A stretch of 27,324 nt of DNA from a virus. Shown piece after piece: positions 8,687 to 16,466 of this stretch. Both the position numbers and the translations under genes were made by a program. The stretch is taken from positions 1-27,324 of IMG/VR virus record IMGVR_UViG_3300018428_000136; one strand, written 5' to 3'. The notes beneath the pieces are model-generated. The model did no database searches and was not told where the DNA came from. It worked only from the letters and a program-made list of their open reading frames with translations. Within the stretch, counting starts at the first letter, position 1. Each line of letters begins with the position of its first letter.

Positions 8687-9386
8687 TTTTTAATATTTTC
8701 CAAGTATGTTTATAATCTTTTACATTGTAACATAAACCTAGATCCTTGTCAATCAAAACTCTTTTCAACGGATAGTCATTTCCTGATGGTTGCATAGCAT
8801 CACCAAAAAATTGTATTATATCGTTTTTTGGATCAAAGTCTTTTACAATTTGACTTTTATCACTACCTTTTTGGAAAATATCAATGCCTGTTTCGCCGCC
8901 AACGACTGCTTCTAAGTTTGGAAATTGTATTTTAAATTCTTTTGCAATCCTAATTCTTTCTTTGTCCACACTATCAAATCTAGCATATAACTTTCGTTCA
9001 CCTAGTGTTGCATTACGTCCTACTACACTAAAGTTTACCATGCCTGGACGTTTTTCAATGTGTAAACCTGTGCGTAAAGGAAAACTACTTTGTCTGCATT
9101 TGATATTCAACCAAGTTTCTGCATCATCGGGAATTTGCCAATCGTTAGTGTTTATATTTTTTCCTTTTTCCCAAACATCACTACCAGAACAGTTGTATAC
9201 ACGTTCTACATTTTCACATAGTTTTTTACCTAGTTGTTCTACAGTTTTAGAATAATCACTACCTGTTACAAGGTAAACATAGTTTTCATTTGTAAACTTT
9301 AAAAACCAATCGTGAAATTTAGAATTTATTTTTTGTCTGCTTGGGGTGAGAGTTCCATCTACATCAAATACAAATCTATATACCAT
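8673..9386 (-). CDS. HAD-family phosphomannomutase-like protein (eukaryotic PMM type)
   Basis: A 237-residue protein of the alpha-phosphomannomutase (PMM1/PMM2-type) branch of the HAD superfamily, which interconverts mannose-6-phosphate and mannose-1-phosphate, the precursor of GDP-mannose. Seen: the catalytic FDVDGTLTPSRQ motif (nucleophile D8, acid/base D10), TGSD near residue 41, the substrate-binding RPGMVNFSVVGR motif (113-124), GGETGIDIF (163-171) and a metal-binding FFGDAMQPSGNDYPL (D196, D204). Order and length match human PMM2 closely. Bacteria usually make mannose-1-phosphate with the unrelated ManB family, so this is a eukaryote-type enzyme in a phage. It ends a run of genes for two oxygenases and a glycosyltransferase, suggesting activated-sugar supply. 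Alternative: another HAD sugar phosphatase. Confidence 0.88.
   Translation of the reverse strand: MVYRFVFDVDGTLTPSRQKINSKFHDWFLKFTNENYVYLVTGSDYSKTVEQLGKKLCENVERVYNCSGSDVWEKGKNINTNDWQIPDDAETWLNIKCRQSSFPLRTGLHIEKRPGMVNFSVVGRNATLGERKLYARFDSVDKERIRIAKEFKIQFPNLEAVVGGETGIDIFQKGSDKSQIVKDFDPKNDIIQFFGDAMQPSGNDYPLKRVLIDKDLGLCYNVKDYKHTWKILKNDFT
8724..8752 (-). promoter_or_regulatory. Predicted sigma-70 promoter for uvsE-sodC
   Basis: On the minus strand, TTGACA (8747-8752), a 17-nt spacer ending TATGT (extended -10 TG), then TACAAT (8724-8729). It lies in the 3' part of the phosphomannomutase-like gene, about 38 nt before the uvsE start. The near-perfect hexamers and spacing argue for function, but the site is also coding sequence, so chance is possible. 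Confidence 0.5.
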
Positions 9387-9393
9387 TTAAACA

Positions 9394-9978
9394 TTACTCG
9401 TCGTTTGTGAACCAGCCAGTGATTATGTATTTGTAACCTTCGTATATAGGATTACCTCTGTGTGGATGTTGCCATGTTGCAGGAAAGAAAACAAGTTTAC
9501 CAGCAGTAGGTTTAGTCTTTATACCTTGATATAAAAATTCTGTTTCTCCGCCTTCTTTAACTGTGTTTAAATAAAGCATATATACAGATACTCTGTCTCC
9601 ACTTGCTTTATCATTATTTTCAACGTGCCAAATATGATATGCTTCTTTAGGACCGTTGCGTTGAACACTCATACCTTTAGGAGTGTGTTTCACAACACTA
9701 TCTTTAAGAACACTAAATTCTTTGCAGTACTGTTCATTGTAGTATTTGTTTACAGTTTCATAAAATTTTATACACAGTTCCGGATCATGATAAAACATAT
9801 TGTAGTGAGGTGCCCAATCATAAACTACTCTAGTGTCTTGATTGTATCTAACACTTCCGTCATAATCACTTGTTTGGTTATTTCTATTCATTGTTTCAAA
9901 ACGTTCTATGACATTTTCACAAAAGTCTTTACTAAATGCGTTTGGATATTCTCTGATGTATGATTCTGATATTGCCAT
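9394..9978 (-). CDS. 2-oxoglutarate/Fe(II) oxygenase, prolyl-4-hydroxylase-like
   Basis: A 194-residue protein with the core of the prolyl-4-hydroxylase-like 2OG-Fe(II) oxygenases. Visible motifs: HIWHVE (H118, E120, an H-x-E in place of the usual H-x-D), YLNTVKEGGETEFLY, KPTAGKLVFFPATWQHPH (distal metal ligand H171, or H173) and a C-terminal GYKYIITGWF in which K183 would bind 2-oxoglutarate. Such enzymes hydroxylate proteins, nucleobases or small molecules; the substrate is not readable here. Its start overlaps the stop of the next oxygenase gene by 1 nt (TAATG), so the two are translationally coupled. The acidic metal ligand is Glu rather than Asp, which a few family members tolerate. Confidence 0.9.
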   Translation of the reverse strand: MAISESYIREYPNAFSKDFCENVIERFETMNRNNQTSDYDGSVRYNQDTRVVYDWAPHYNMFYHDPELCIKFYETVNKYYNEQYCKEFSVLKDSVVKHTPKGMSVQRNGPKEAYHIWHVENNDKASGDRVSVYMLYLNTVKEGGETEFLYQGIKTKPTAGKLVFFPATWQHPHRGNPIYEGYKYIITGWFTNDE

Positions 9979-10556
9979 TATAATATATTTAACGTGTTGA
10001 AACTTACCACCATACGATTATCGGTTGTGTTCGTTTTGGATCCATGTTTTAACCAACTTGGAAACAAGTAAAGATAACCTTCGGTAGCAGGCACAGTCAC
10101 GTCCTTCATGTTGTATTCTGATATGTCATTATGTACTTCAGCCATTTTGTACATTTCGATTGGACTTTCAAATGTTAATCCAATACTTCCTTCTGGAACT
10201 TTAGGATAGTATGCTCCACTAATTACACTTGCTTCGTGCCTATGGAATACCAAACTACTTCCTTTATTCATTGTGCTACACCAACTGTTGGTAATTACAG
10301 TTTTAACCAGTGCAGTTTTTTGTGCATAAACATCTACACAATTTTGTAATTCTGTTTTGAGTGCTTTTATAAGTGGCACATCTAGATCTAATAATAACCC
10401 GTCTGTTCTATCATATGTGCTTTTACCAGCACCTTCTAGTAAAGGATGTTCTTTCGCTTCTATATTTTTTAATTCGTTGTATAGTAATTGCGTGTTGATT
10501 TTAGGGTTTAAATCAAACTCCATAACCAATGTTGGAAATAAATTAAATTGTTTCAT
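9978..10556 (-). CDS. Putative 2-oxoglutarate/Fe(II) oxygenase (2OG-FeII_Oxy_5 type)
   Basis: A 192-residue protein of the second oxygenase family common in marine phages. It starts MKQFNLFPTLV, as this family does (short beta strand ending in a phenylalanine-proline motif). NSWCSTMNKGS is followed by FHRHEASVISGAYYP with H105 and H107 as proximal metal ligands, then LFPSWLKHG (distal ligand H171) and NRMVVSFN with R181 as the likely 2-oxoglutarate salt bridge. Substrate unknown. It lies between the glycosyltransferase (5 nt gap) and the other oxygenase (1 nt overlap). Having two different oxygenases in one operon suggests successive oxidation steps or two targets; this is inference. Confidence 0.87.
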   Translation of the reverse strand: MKQFNLFPTLVMEFDLNPKINTQLLYNELKNIEAKEHPLLEGAGKSTYDRTDGLLLDLDVPLIKALKTELQNCVDVYAQKTALVKTVITNSWCSTMNKGSSLVFHRHEASVISGAYYPKVPEGSIGLTFESPIEMYKMAEVHNDISEYNMKDVTVPATEGYLYLFPSWLKHGSKTNTTDNRMVVSFNTLNIL

Positions 10557-10561
10557 ATGTC

Positions 10562-11392
10562 CTACTTCCAGTTATTTAACACCCATGGGTCGGAACACAT
10601 ATCAGGATTGGGATCTCCATGAAATACTGCTATGCAACATTCCTTATGAGGAACAACATCTTCTTTTTTAGTAAATGTTCTTTTGCCTTTTTCTCCAGCA
10701 GTAAGAGTTCTGTCTTTTCTTATTTCCCATTTCCAACTTCTAATCCATTCATCGGGCCAGAGTTTAGCAGTGTTTTGAGCACTGGTCCACAGCCAATCCT
10801 GATCACCGAAGTGTGTTTTTATAATTTGCTCATGATTACTGTTAAAGTCTCTCCAAACTTTATCAAGTTGTCCTTTATTAAATCTTATTACACTGCTATT
10901 GTATTTCTGCCAATTTGGTTGCATGGCACGAGTAAAATCTCTAATTACACACCAATCTCCTTGACTATATTCAAATAGTTTATCTAAACTACCTGCTATA
11001 ACTACGTCAAGGTCCATGTAAAGTATTGTACCAGTTAACGGCAATTCTGCACTGTACATATAAGGTTTACACCACCAACCCGAAAGATGTTGTGGTATAT
11101 CAATAGGAACAATATCAGGATCTAATCCTTTCCTATCGTCTGTCATACAAGCAAATTTAAAAGGCAAAGATAGGTTACGTTTAACCATGTTGTAAAGAAT
11201 ATTTACATAATTGGCAGTGTATTTGTTTCCGTGCTTTAAACATAACACCCATCTATCAGCAGTTTGATCTACAGGAGGAAATTTTTCTCTCACTGTTACC
11301 GCTGGTTGCGTAATGTTTCTATTTGCTTTTTCTTTTGCTTTACGTAATTTACGTTGTGCTTTTGTTTCGCCAGGTATGTAAACCTTTGCCAT
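10562..11392 (-). CDS. GT-A fold glycosyltransferase (GT8-like)
   Basis: A 276-residue protein with a basic N-terminal tail (residues 1-35) and a GT-A nucleotide-sugar transferase core. Seen: the metal/UDP-binding D-x-D motif in LYMDLDVV (D127, D129), the preceding SGWWCKPYMY and PLTGTI segments, a GDQDWLW motif and a C-terminal VFHGDPNP, the His that usually coordinates the metal in GT8-like enzymes. The Shine-Dalgarno (AGGAG) overlaps the queD stop codon, so the genes are coupled. Likely role: transfer of a sugar to a virion protein, modified base or host surface glycan; the acceptor cannot be told from sequence. Context with a phosphomannomutase-like enzyme suggests an operon that both makes and uses an activated sugar. 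Confidence 0.85.
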   Translation of the reverse strand: MAKVYIPGETKAQRKLRKAKEKANRNITQPAVTVREKFPPVDQTADRWVLCLKHGNKYTANYVNILYNMVKRNLSLPFKFACMTDDRKGLDPDIVPIDIPQHLSGWWCKPYMYSAELPLTGTILYMDLDVVIAGSLDKLFEYSQGDWCVIRDFTRAMQPNWQKYNSSVIRFNKGQLDKVWRDFNSNHEQIIKTHFGDQDWLWTSAQNTAKLWPDEWIRSWKWEIRKDRTLTAGEKGKRTFTKKEDVVPHKECCIAVFHGDPNPDMCSDPWVLNNWK

Positions 11393-11403
11393 TAGGTAAA
11401 CTC

Positions 11404-11853
11404 CTATGCTTCATATATTGCACTGTTGGCGCCATGCTCTGCACATTCTACTCGCACAACATAACATCTATTATTAGTTTGTTCTCTAATAAGTTTGTCT
11501 GCAAAATTAAAGGCGTGTTCCGCAAATTTCTCTGCACCAACACCTTCAAATACAACGACATCTGCTAAATCCATATCGTTAAGTTTTAAAAATGTGTCCA
11601 TGTGCGGATCTGCTTTATCAACCACAAGTTTATGATCAAAATGATCTTCAAGCCATTTCTTCAAAGGTTTTAGTCCGCCAAAGTCAACTGCCCAGTTCTT
11701 GTTGTCTAGTTCGTCACAACCGAATGTGAATGTAAATGCTAGACTGTAACCATGTAACAAATGACAGTGTGAATGATCTGCGTTAGGTTGTCTAAATACG
11801 GCACTTAATCCAATGTTGTGGCCATAATGTTTTGTACTATAATGTTTTGCCAT
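11404..11853 (-). CDS. queD: QueD / 6-pyruvoyl-tetrahydropterin synthase family protein
   Basis: A 149-residue member of the T-fold PTPS/QueD family. QueD converts dihydroneopterin triphosphate to 6-carboxytetrahydropterin, the first dedicated step to preQ0, queuosine and 7-deazaguanine DNA bases. Visible: catalytic C30 in HSHCHLLHGY, VDFGGLK, the FDHKLVV pair (D73, H74), a GAEKFAEHAF helix (usual PTSENIA) and VRVECAEHG (E136). Odd: the usual HGH zinc motif is HGY (H34, Y36), and the first ligand position is in a VFRQ context. H27 or H29 could supply a missing ligand, so zinc binding is rearranged. A clear Shine-Dalgarno (AGGAG) and its own promoter precede it. Without QueE/QueC/FolE nearby, the pathway must be completed elsewhere in the phage or by the host. 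Confidence 0.88.
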   Translation of the reverse strand: MAKHYSTKHYGHNIGLSAVFRQPNADHSHCHLLHGYSLAFTFTFGCDELDNKNWAVDFGGLKPLKKWLEDHFDHKLVVDKADPHMDTFLKLNDMDLADVVVFEGVGAEKFAEHAFNFADKLIREQTNNRCYVVRVECAEHGANSAIYEA

Positions 11854-11893
11854 CTTTGCTCCTAGTAATCGTGAAAATGCTATTCATGTATAT

Positions 11894-11922
11894 AATATAA
11901 CATTCTTATTTGTTTTTGTCAA
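11894..11922 (-). promoter_or_regulatory. Predicted sigma-70 promoter for the queD operon
   Basis: TTGACA (11917-11922), a 17-nt spacer, then TATATT (11894-11899) on the minus strand; an overlapping TATTAT gives a 19-nt spacer. It sits at the end of the upstream gene and in the 52-nt gap before queD. It would start the queD, glycosyltransferase, oxygenases and phosphomannomutase transcript. Confidence 0.65.
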
Positions 11923-12523
11923 TCAATTCTTTGAGTCCATCGTAATTATCGATAAAAAAATTATCAAAATTTTCCCATTCTGTAGGCGAATCCCAATCAT
12001 CAGGTTGTATTTGAATAAATTTTATTTTTGGATAATGTTCAAATAGTTTAGCAGTTTGATATATCCAATAACTTGGATCAGTAGCATCTTTCCTCGACTC
12101 ATTATAATGTTCTGTGTCTTTGTATATATTGTTGAATAGTTTATCTTTACTATACAAATCAAAGCCAATCATAACTACAAACTGTGGATCAAACGTACAG
12201 GCTAAATTTAGTGCGTGTCCACCACTGCCCCACTGAAAACTATCATCAGGTCTTTTGTCGCCTTTATATGGTAGATCCGGAACAGTTAAAACATTCTTCC
12301 AATAACTAAAACTTGCTCTCCAATCACTGCGTGTGTATACAGGATTAGAATAGTTATTGTTTACTGCTTCGCTTACCATTCTGCGATCAGCACAAACTAG
12401 ATAGTCGGGTATAAAATCTCTATGCACTGCATTAGTGCCTACAGTCTTACCCAGAAAAGTAAGACTATATAAATCAAAATTCTTACGACTTTCGCCATTA
12501 CCAATAACACTGATATAACTCAT
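11906..12523 (-). CDS. DUF115-like protein, possible glycan-related Rossmann enzyme
   Basis: A 205-residue protein starting with an alternating beta strand and a GNGESR motif (residues 8-13), then VGTNAVHRDFIPDYLVCADRRM, QWGSGGHALNLAC (about 96-108) and FVVMIGFDLYS. This layout (short glycine motif, G-x-N-A, D in a strand end, G-x-x-A-L, G-x-D) resembles the DUF115 group, which includes sialyltransferase-like and pterin pyrophosphokinase (MptE) proteins. Small proteins like it occur in marine T4-like phages with no assigned function. It is followed by queD and a glycosyltransferase. Either a glycan or a pterin link would suit the neighbours, but neither can be shown from the sequence. Confidence 0.75.
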   Translation of the reverse strand: MSYISVIGNGESRKNFDLYSLTFLGKTVGTNAVHRDFIPDYLVCADRRMVSEAVNNNYSNPVYTRSDWRASFSYWKNVLTVPDLPYKGDKRPDDSFQWGSGGHALNLACTFDPQFVVMIGFDLYSKDKLFNNIYKDTEHYNESRKDATDPSYWIYQTAKLFEHYPKIKFIQIQPDDWDSPTEWENFDNFFIDNYDGLKELIDKNK

Positions 12524-12527
12524 GCTA

Positions 12528-12869
12528 TTACTTATTGTCTTTTTTGATGTCTTGAAAAATTTGTCTTATAATTTTAATTTCAGTTAGAACTTCTTGTACA
12601 CCGCTTTCTGCTTTGTGTACTCTATCAGATATATGCCCTATTGTTGCTATTGTCCAGAACCACCAAGTAACTGCTGTTACTACAAATACTCCTAAACCTA
12701 GCCATAGTATAGACTTTACATCCATCATCTGTGTTGAATGCATTATCAATCCAAGTATTACAAAACCTAAGGGTCCTAGTTTAGCGAACATATCCCAAGC
12801 ACGAACTTGCTTTTTAATTCTGTTAGGAATGTTCTTTTTTAGAAATATTATATTTTTAGTCTGTTTCAT
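12528..12869 (-). CDS. Two-helix membrane protein with C-terminal coiled coil
   Basis: A 113-residue protein: a basic N-terminus (residues 1-25), two predicted membrane helices (about 29-44, GPLGFVILGLIMHS, and 53-75, ILWLGLGVFVVTAVTWWFW), then a charged helical tail of about 35 residues with heptad-like spacing. The order and length match small membrane proteins of T4-like marine phages, some annotated as holin-like. It lies 4 nt before the DUF115-like gene. Function unknown; holin or membrane scaffold are possibilities. Confidence 0.8.
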   Translation of the reverse strand: MKQTKNIIFLKKNIPNRIKKQVRAWDMFAKLGPLGFVILGLIMHSTQMMDVKSILWLGLGVFVVTAVTWWFWTIATIGHISDRVHKAESGVQEVLTEIKIIRQIFQDIKKDNK

Positions 12870-12874
12870 ACCAA

Positions 12875-12882
12875 TATTTATG
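12875..12882 (-). promoter_or_regulatory. Possible T4-like late promoter motif
   Basis: CATAAATA in the 39-nt non-coding gap between the fibre gene and the membrane-protein gene, one mismatch from TATAAATA. It is only 5 nt from the ATG, so the transcript would be leaderless or nearly so; this lowers confidence. Confidence 0.35.
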
Positions 12883-12908
12883 ATTCTAATTTTTTGTATA
12901 AACTGGTA

Positions 12909-14015
12909 CTAGTATGGCTTGCCTACAAATCCAAAACTGTTCCATTGTCCTGGATTTCCACCTATAGTGCATACCCAACCAATTGGAGCATCTTCTCTTG
13001 GATTAGTGTTCCACACTGTATCGCCTTTATTCCATTTACCTTTTGTTGGAGGTCTTTCACCAACTGTAAATATGCGATTTTGAAATTTTATATTACCAAC
13101 TGCATCTATTGAATGCTGTGGATTTTTAATGCCTATACCAACCTTACCCCAAATATTGTGTGTAAGATCTTCGTTACCCTGTGAGCCAACAGTTAAACTT
13201 CCCTTATGATCTATTGAAAGTCTATTTTGATCATCTGTAATTAAAGTGAGTGTTTTATTATTATAAGCACCCACTTTAATTTGTCCTTCATCAGAAGTAA
13301 TAATAAAGTTTGTATCGTATTCAAAATTGTATAACCCTATGTCACCTGCAGGTTTATCAGTACCAATACCTATCCTATCAAGATTAGGATCGTAAAAAAT
13401 ATGTTCACCTATTTCTACACGACCAGTAACATTTAGATTTTTTAACTTTCCAACTTTTTGCAGACTACTATTAACAACACTACTGCCTAGAGTATTTTGA
13501 CTTAATACCGATTGCTGACCTATCATAAAGTCTTTGTCTTTATGTAGTTCAATAGGTTCAGTACTATAAAATCTATCAGGTTTATTCAAATATACAAACT
13601 GTCTAGTGTATTGTTTAGGACTAGTCCAAATAAATCCTGTACCAACACTGCTTTGTCTTTTGTTTTTATGACTGAATTCTATATACTGTCTATCTGTTTT
13701 TTCATCAGCAACCAGTTGCTTTGTTATAAGTTCATCTACTTCTAGTTTTCCTACAACAAGTACATCTTGTTTAAATGTAACATTATCAGTAAAATCAATT
13801 TTACCCTGTATAGATTCTGTCTTAATTGCCTTGACGACTATCATGTTATCTATCACAGTTAATGAAACATCTTTTGCTTTGTCTAATATACCTGTACTGC
13901 TGAACTCTTGTATAGGACCACCTTTGACCCACTCGCCAGGGAACTCTCCTTTTTTGATATCTAGTTGAGATACCCTTATATTATCAATTGGCTTGTCAAA
14001 AGTTGCTACTGGCAT
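12909..14015 (-). CDS. Tail-fibre-like virion protein
   Basis: A 368-residue, beta-rich protein. The middle and C-terminal parts carry repeats of the RIGIGTDKPAGDI and GKVGIGIKNPQHSIDAVGNI type, the GIG-x-xxP-xxxLDV-like fibre motif seen in many tail fibre and tailspike proteins. The C-terminus (GDTVWNTNPREDAPIGWVC, GGNPGQWNSFG) is the small tip module found at the ends of phage fibre and lyase-like proteins. No intramolecular chaperone motif is seen. Its ATG overlaps the clpP stop by 1 nt (TAATG). Probably a host-contacting or whisker-type fibre; adhesion role inferred. Confidence 0.85.
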   Translation of the reverse strand: MPVATFDKPIDNIRVSQLDIKKGEFPGEWVKGGPIQEFSSTGILDKAKDVSLTVIDNMIVVKAIKTESIQGKIDFTDNVTFKQDVLVVGKLEVDELITKQLVADEKTDRQYIEFSHKNKRQSSVGTGFIWTSPKQYTRQFVYLNKPDRFYSTEPIELHKDKDFMIGQQSVLSQNTLGSSVVNSSLQKVGKLKNLNVTGRVEIGEHIFYDPNLDRIGIGTDKPAGDIGLYNFEYDTNFIITSDEGQIKVGAYNNKTLTLITDDQNRLSIDHKGSLTVGSQGNEDLTHNIWGKVGIGIKNPQHSIDAVGNIKFQNRIFTVGERPPTKGKWNKGDTVWNTNPREDAPIGWVCTIGGNPGQWNSFGFVGKPY

Positions 14016-14608
14016 TAGTCTCTCTTATTAAGGATCATATCACACAATCCATATTCAATACATTCTTCTGCTGTTAAGAAGTTATCTCGTTCCATATCTT
14101 TAGCAAGTTCATCAAATGTTTTACCTTTTGTATTATGCTCTACATAGATTTGTGTAAGTTCTTTTTTCACTCTAAGTATTTCTTCTGCATGAATACTGAT
14201 ATCTGTTGCTTGGCCTGTGTAGCCGCCACTAGGTTGATGTATCATATGCCTTGCGTGTGGCAACATAAATCTATGTCCTTCAGTTCCTGCTTGAGCAAGT
14301 AATGATCCCATACTAGCGGCATGACCCATTACATAAGTATGAATAGGACATTTGATATATTGCATAGTATCATAGATTGCCATACCAGAAGTTACAATAC
14401 CTCCTGGACTGTTAATATAGAAGTGAATTGGTTTATTTCCGTTTTCACTTTCTAATAAAATTAATTGTGCAGTAATTGAATGTGCTACTCCGTCATGCAC
14501 CATTCCATTTAAAAACACAATTCTATCTTTTAGCAAACGACTAAAAATGTCATATGCTCTTTCACCATTTTGGGTTTTTTCAACCACCATTGGTATTAGT
14601 TCACTCAT
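14015..14608 (-). CDS. clpP: ClpP-type serine protease (complete catalytic triad)
   Basis: A 197-residue ClpP-family peptidase of normal length. The Ser-His-Asp triad is in family contexts: S99 in GHAASMGS, H124 in [10 protein letters not shown] and D171 in the [14 protein letters not shown] region. The oxyanion/strand motif FYINSPGG (residues 63-70) is intact and there is no long propeptide. ClpP forms tetradecameric chambers that need a partner ATPase (ClpX/ClpA), here presumably from the host. The gene overlaps the upstream gene by 4 nt (ATGA) and the fibre gene by 1 nt. Possible roles: virion protein maturation or degradation of host factors. A second, more divergent ClpP-like gene lies at 19725-20285. 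Confidence 0.95.
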   Translation of the reverse strand: MSELIPMVVEKTQNGERAYDIFSRLLKDRIVFLNGMVHDGVAHSITAQLILLESENGNKPIHFYINSPGGIVTSGMAIYDTMQYIKCPIHTYVMGHAASMGSLLAQAGTEGHRFMLPHARHMIHQPSGGYTGQATDISIHAEEILRVKKELTQIYVEHNTKGKTFDELAKDMERDNFLTAEECIEYGLCDMILNKRD

Positions 14609-15906
14609 CTGTATACTCCTATCAGTAGTGTTTCGTTGTTAATACGTCCGTTCATTTTTGTTGGAGTAGTTTTCACTGACTCCCACCAGTTTTCAAACTT
14701 TCTACGTGTATTTAAATTACGTACTTCTTCAAGTTGCTCAACTGGCTTTCTTAAAACTTTCCAAACTGATTCCTTTTCATTAAATCTTTGAATAGTCTGT
14801 CCTTTCAAATAAAGACCCGTTCCTTCTCTTTCTTGTCCTAATGGATCTTCATTACTTGTATAGTATACGCCCAATTTCCTATTTTTGCAATTGAAAACCA
14901 AAAGCATATTTGCCGAAATAAATTTATGTGCTTCTACACTTGCACCATACTTTTCATCGGAAATCTTGTACTTCAATTTTTTAACAATTTGCTCAGGTGC
15001 TTTTCTGCTAACCTTTCTTGGTTTACGATTTGCTTTACGTTCTGCAATAATACTGTTACAAGCAATAAGCACTGTTTGGTAAAAATCATGTAATTTTTTA
15101 AGTTGCCTTTTATCATAGTGTGAGTATCCATCTTTGAGTTGTTGATGCCAGTCTTTTTCTACATCAGTCATTTTTGAAGTATCAGGTGGATTTAACAGTT
15201 CTCTCATTTCTTCAAATGCAGGTTCATAGTGATCTTGAATTAATTTAGCATGAGGTTGTTTGACATCCTTTTGTCTAAAATAATTTAATGGTTTCAAGTG
15301 TTTGAAGTCTACAATTTTACCTTCTGTGAAATCATCAAGTGCTTGATCAATAGCATCTGTCATATGAGGTATAGCCATTGCAATACGTTCTTGTATGCTA
15401 GGCTTGTAAACGTTCTTTGCTTTTTCTTCTTCCTGCTTCTTCTCTTCTTCTTTTTCTTCTACAATCAGTTTGCCTTTTTCAACTAGTAAGTCAACTTGTT
15501 TTTTAACAAACTCGGACATAGGCTTTATTTCGCCCATTGTGCCGGGCAGTTCTAGCCAGTATTTTGCGTAAGGTTCATAATAATCAGGTAATCCTTTGGA
15601 AAGCATTCTGCATATCCCACCCAATGTACAATTAAATTCTCGTTCAGGATTTTTCCGAACAATATCTATAATATCTTTGTGTTCAGAATAATTAAAATTT
15701 TCTAAGTAATCTATAGTCCATTGTTTGTAATCTGTGTTTTTGCATTCCAAACGATAGTAGGTCAATGCAGTATCTTTAAATCTTGAATATTGTTGACCAC
15801 TAAATTTATCTAAGTCTTCATACTTAGGCTCTAATGTCTTTGTTTTGTAAACTTTTCTTTTTTGTGCCACTGTTCTCTCTTTTAAAAAATCAGGTATATC
15901 ATTCAT
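14605..15906 (-). CDS. Conserved-looking phage protein of unknown function
   Basis: A 433-residue, highly charged, mostly helical protein that I do not assign to a family. The N-terminal half (1-150) is rich in Tyr, Lys and Asp and has a possible [12 protein letters not shown] core. A Glu/Lys run (about 145-165, [15 protein letters not shown]) forms a charged linker. The C-terminal half contains a Lys/Arg block ([10 protein letters not shown] near 297) and then a compact domain (about 310-410: [32 protein letters not shown]) that looks folded. It precedes clpP with a 4-nt overlap and a good promoter lies upstream. Proteins of this shape are found in T4-like marine phages. Nucleic-acid or scaffold binding is possible but unsupported. 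Confidence 0.85.
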   Translation of the reverse strand: MNDIPDFLKERTVAQKRKVYKTKTLEPKYEDLDKFSGQQYSRFKDTALTYYRLECKNTDYKQWTIDYLENFNYSEHKDIIDIVRKNPEREFNCTLGGICRMLSKGLPDYYEPYAKYWLELPGTMGEIKPMSEFVKKQVDLLVEKGKLIVEEKEEEKKQEEEKAKNVYKPSIQERIAMAIPHMTDAIDQALDDFTEGKIVDFKHLKPLNYFRQKDVKQPHAKLIQDHYEPAFEEMRELLNPPDTSKMTDVEKDWHQQLKDGYSHYDKRQLKKLHDFYQTVLIACNSIIAERKANRKPRKVSRKAPEQIVKKLKYKISDEKYGASVEAHKFISANMLLVFNCKNRKLGVYYTSNEDPLGQEREGTGLYLKGQTIQRFNEKESVWKVLRKPVEQLEEVRNLNTRRKFENWWESVKTTPTKMNGRINNETLLIGVYR

Positions 15907-15928
15907 AAAGTAAAAATATGTAATACAA

Positions 15929-15957
15929 AGTATATATATGTTTTCTTAGAAAATCAA
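15929..15957 (-). promoter_or_regulatory. Predicted sigma-70 promoter for the 433-aa protein-clpP-fibre operon
   Basis: TTGATT (15952-15957), a 17-nt spacer, then TATACT (15929-15934), in the 67-nt intergenic gap about 23 nt before the start codon. Confidence 0.6.
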
Positions 15958-15973
15958 CCTGAATGATTCTGGT

Positions 15974-16216
15974 TTAGCCTTCAAAGGAGAACTTTGTTCC
16001 CCATTGTGACTTTATTTTATTCAAATCATTAGAGTTACTGCCAAAAACTTTAGCATTTGGATTTTTGTCCATAAGTGGGAATTCATACTTTAACCATGTC
16101 CAAAATTGTGTTACGTCTTGTTTGGTTGCGTGATTAAGAGGAATCACTTTGTAACGTTTTACAATTTCGCCTGTCATTACAGCCGGTCCGGAAGGTGTTT
16201 TAAGTTTGAATCGCAT
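15974..16216 (-). CDS. Small hypothetical protein, 80 aa
   Basis: An 80-residue basic protein (RFKLKTPSGPAVMTGEIVKRYKVIPLNHATK, then WTWLKYEF and a polar tail) that I do not recognise. It follows the 60-residue gene by a few nt, probably in one transcript from the promoter at 16431-16458. CTAAATAGGTGT precedes the ATG: GGTGT may act as a weak Shine-Dalgarno and CTAAATA resembles a late motif. Spacing and composition fit a real gene. Confidence 0.7.
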   Translation of the reverse strand: MRFKLKTPSGPAVMTGEIVKRYKVIPLNHATKQDVTQFWTWLKYEFPLMDKNPNAKVFGSNSNDLNKIKSQWGTKFSFEG

Positions 16217-16220
16217 ACAC

Positions 16221-16403
16221 CTATTTAGCGAAGATTTCTAATTGATCTTCGTTCTTATGTGCCTCAGCCATATCGTAAATAGAAATCAAATTCATAATTT
16301 GCTTTGCAAGATCGGGCCACTTTTTTACTAATGTTTCCGCAAACTCATTGCGTTCTTCATAGTTCATTCTTGCGATCATTTCTACAAACTGTTCCATATC
16401 CAT
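16221..16403 (-). CDS. Small helical protein, 60 aa
   Basis: The start is set at 16403, where ATG GAT ATG GAA is preceded by AAGGAGAG at good spacing; a longer frame to 16448 would run through the promoter -10 and is rejected. The protein (MDMEQFVEMIARMNYEERNEF, then VKKWPDLAKQIMNLI) is a short acidic helical protein, with no recognised family. It has its own near-perfect promoter, so it may be strongly expressed early, but the role is unknown. Confidence 0.75.
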   Translation of the reverse strand: MDMEQFVEMIARMNYEERNEFAETLVKKWPDLAKQIMNLISIYDMAEAHKNEDQLEIFAK

Positions 16404-16430
16404 AATACTCTCCTTAATTAATATAAATTC

Positions 16431-16458
16431 AGTATAGCATCGTTGCATTGTTTGTCAA
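16431..16458 (-). promoter_or_regulatory. Predicted sigma-70 promoter downstream of the odd tRNA
   Basis: TTGACA (16453-16458), a 16-nt spacer, then TATACT (16431-16436), in non-coding DNA about 28 nt before the 60-aa gene start. Strong match to the host vegetative consensus. Confidence 0.75.
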
Positions 16459-16466
16459 CCATTAGT

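Noticed and set aside
8123-9255. Plus-strand frames opposite uvsE and the phosphomannomutase-like gene
   Set aside because: They lie antisense to well-supported enzymes and look like random products of AT-rich complement sequence.
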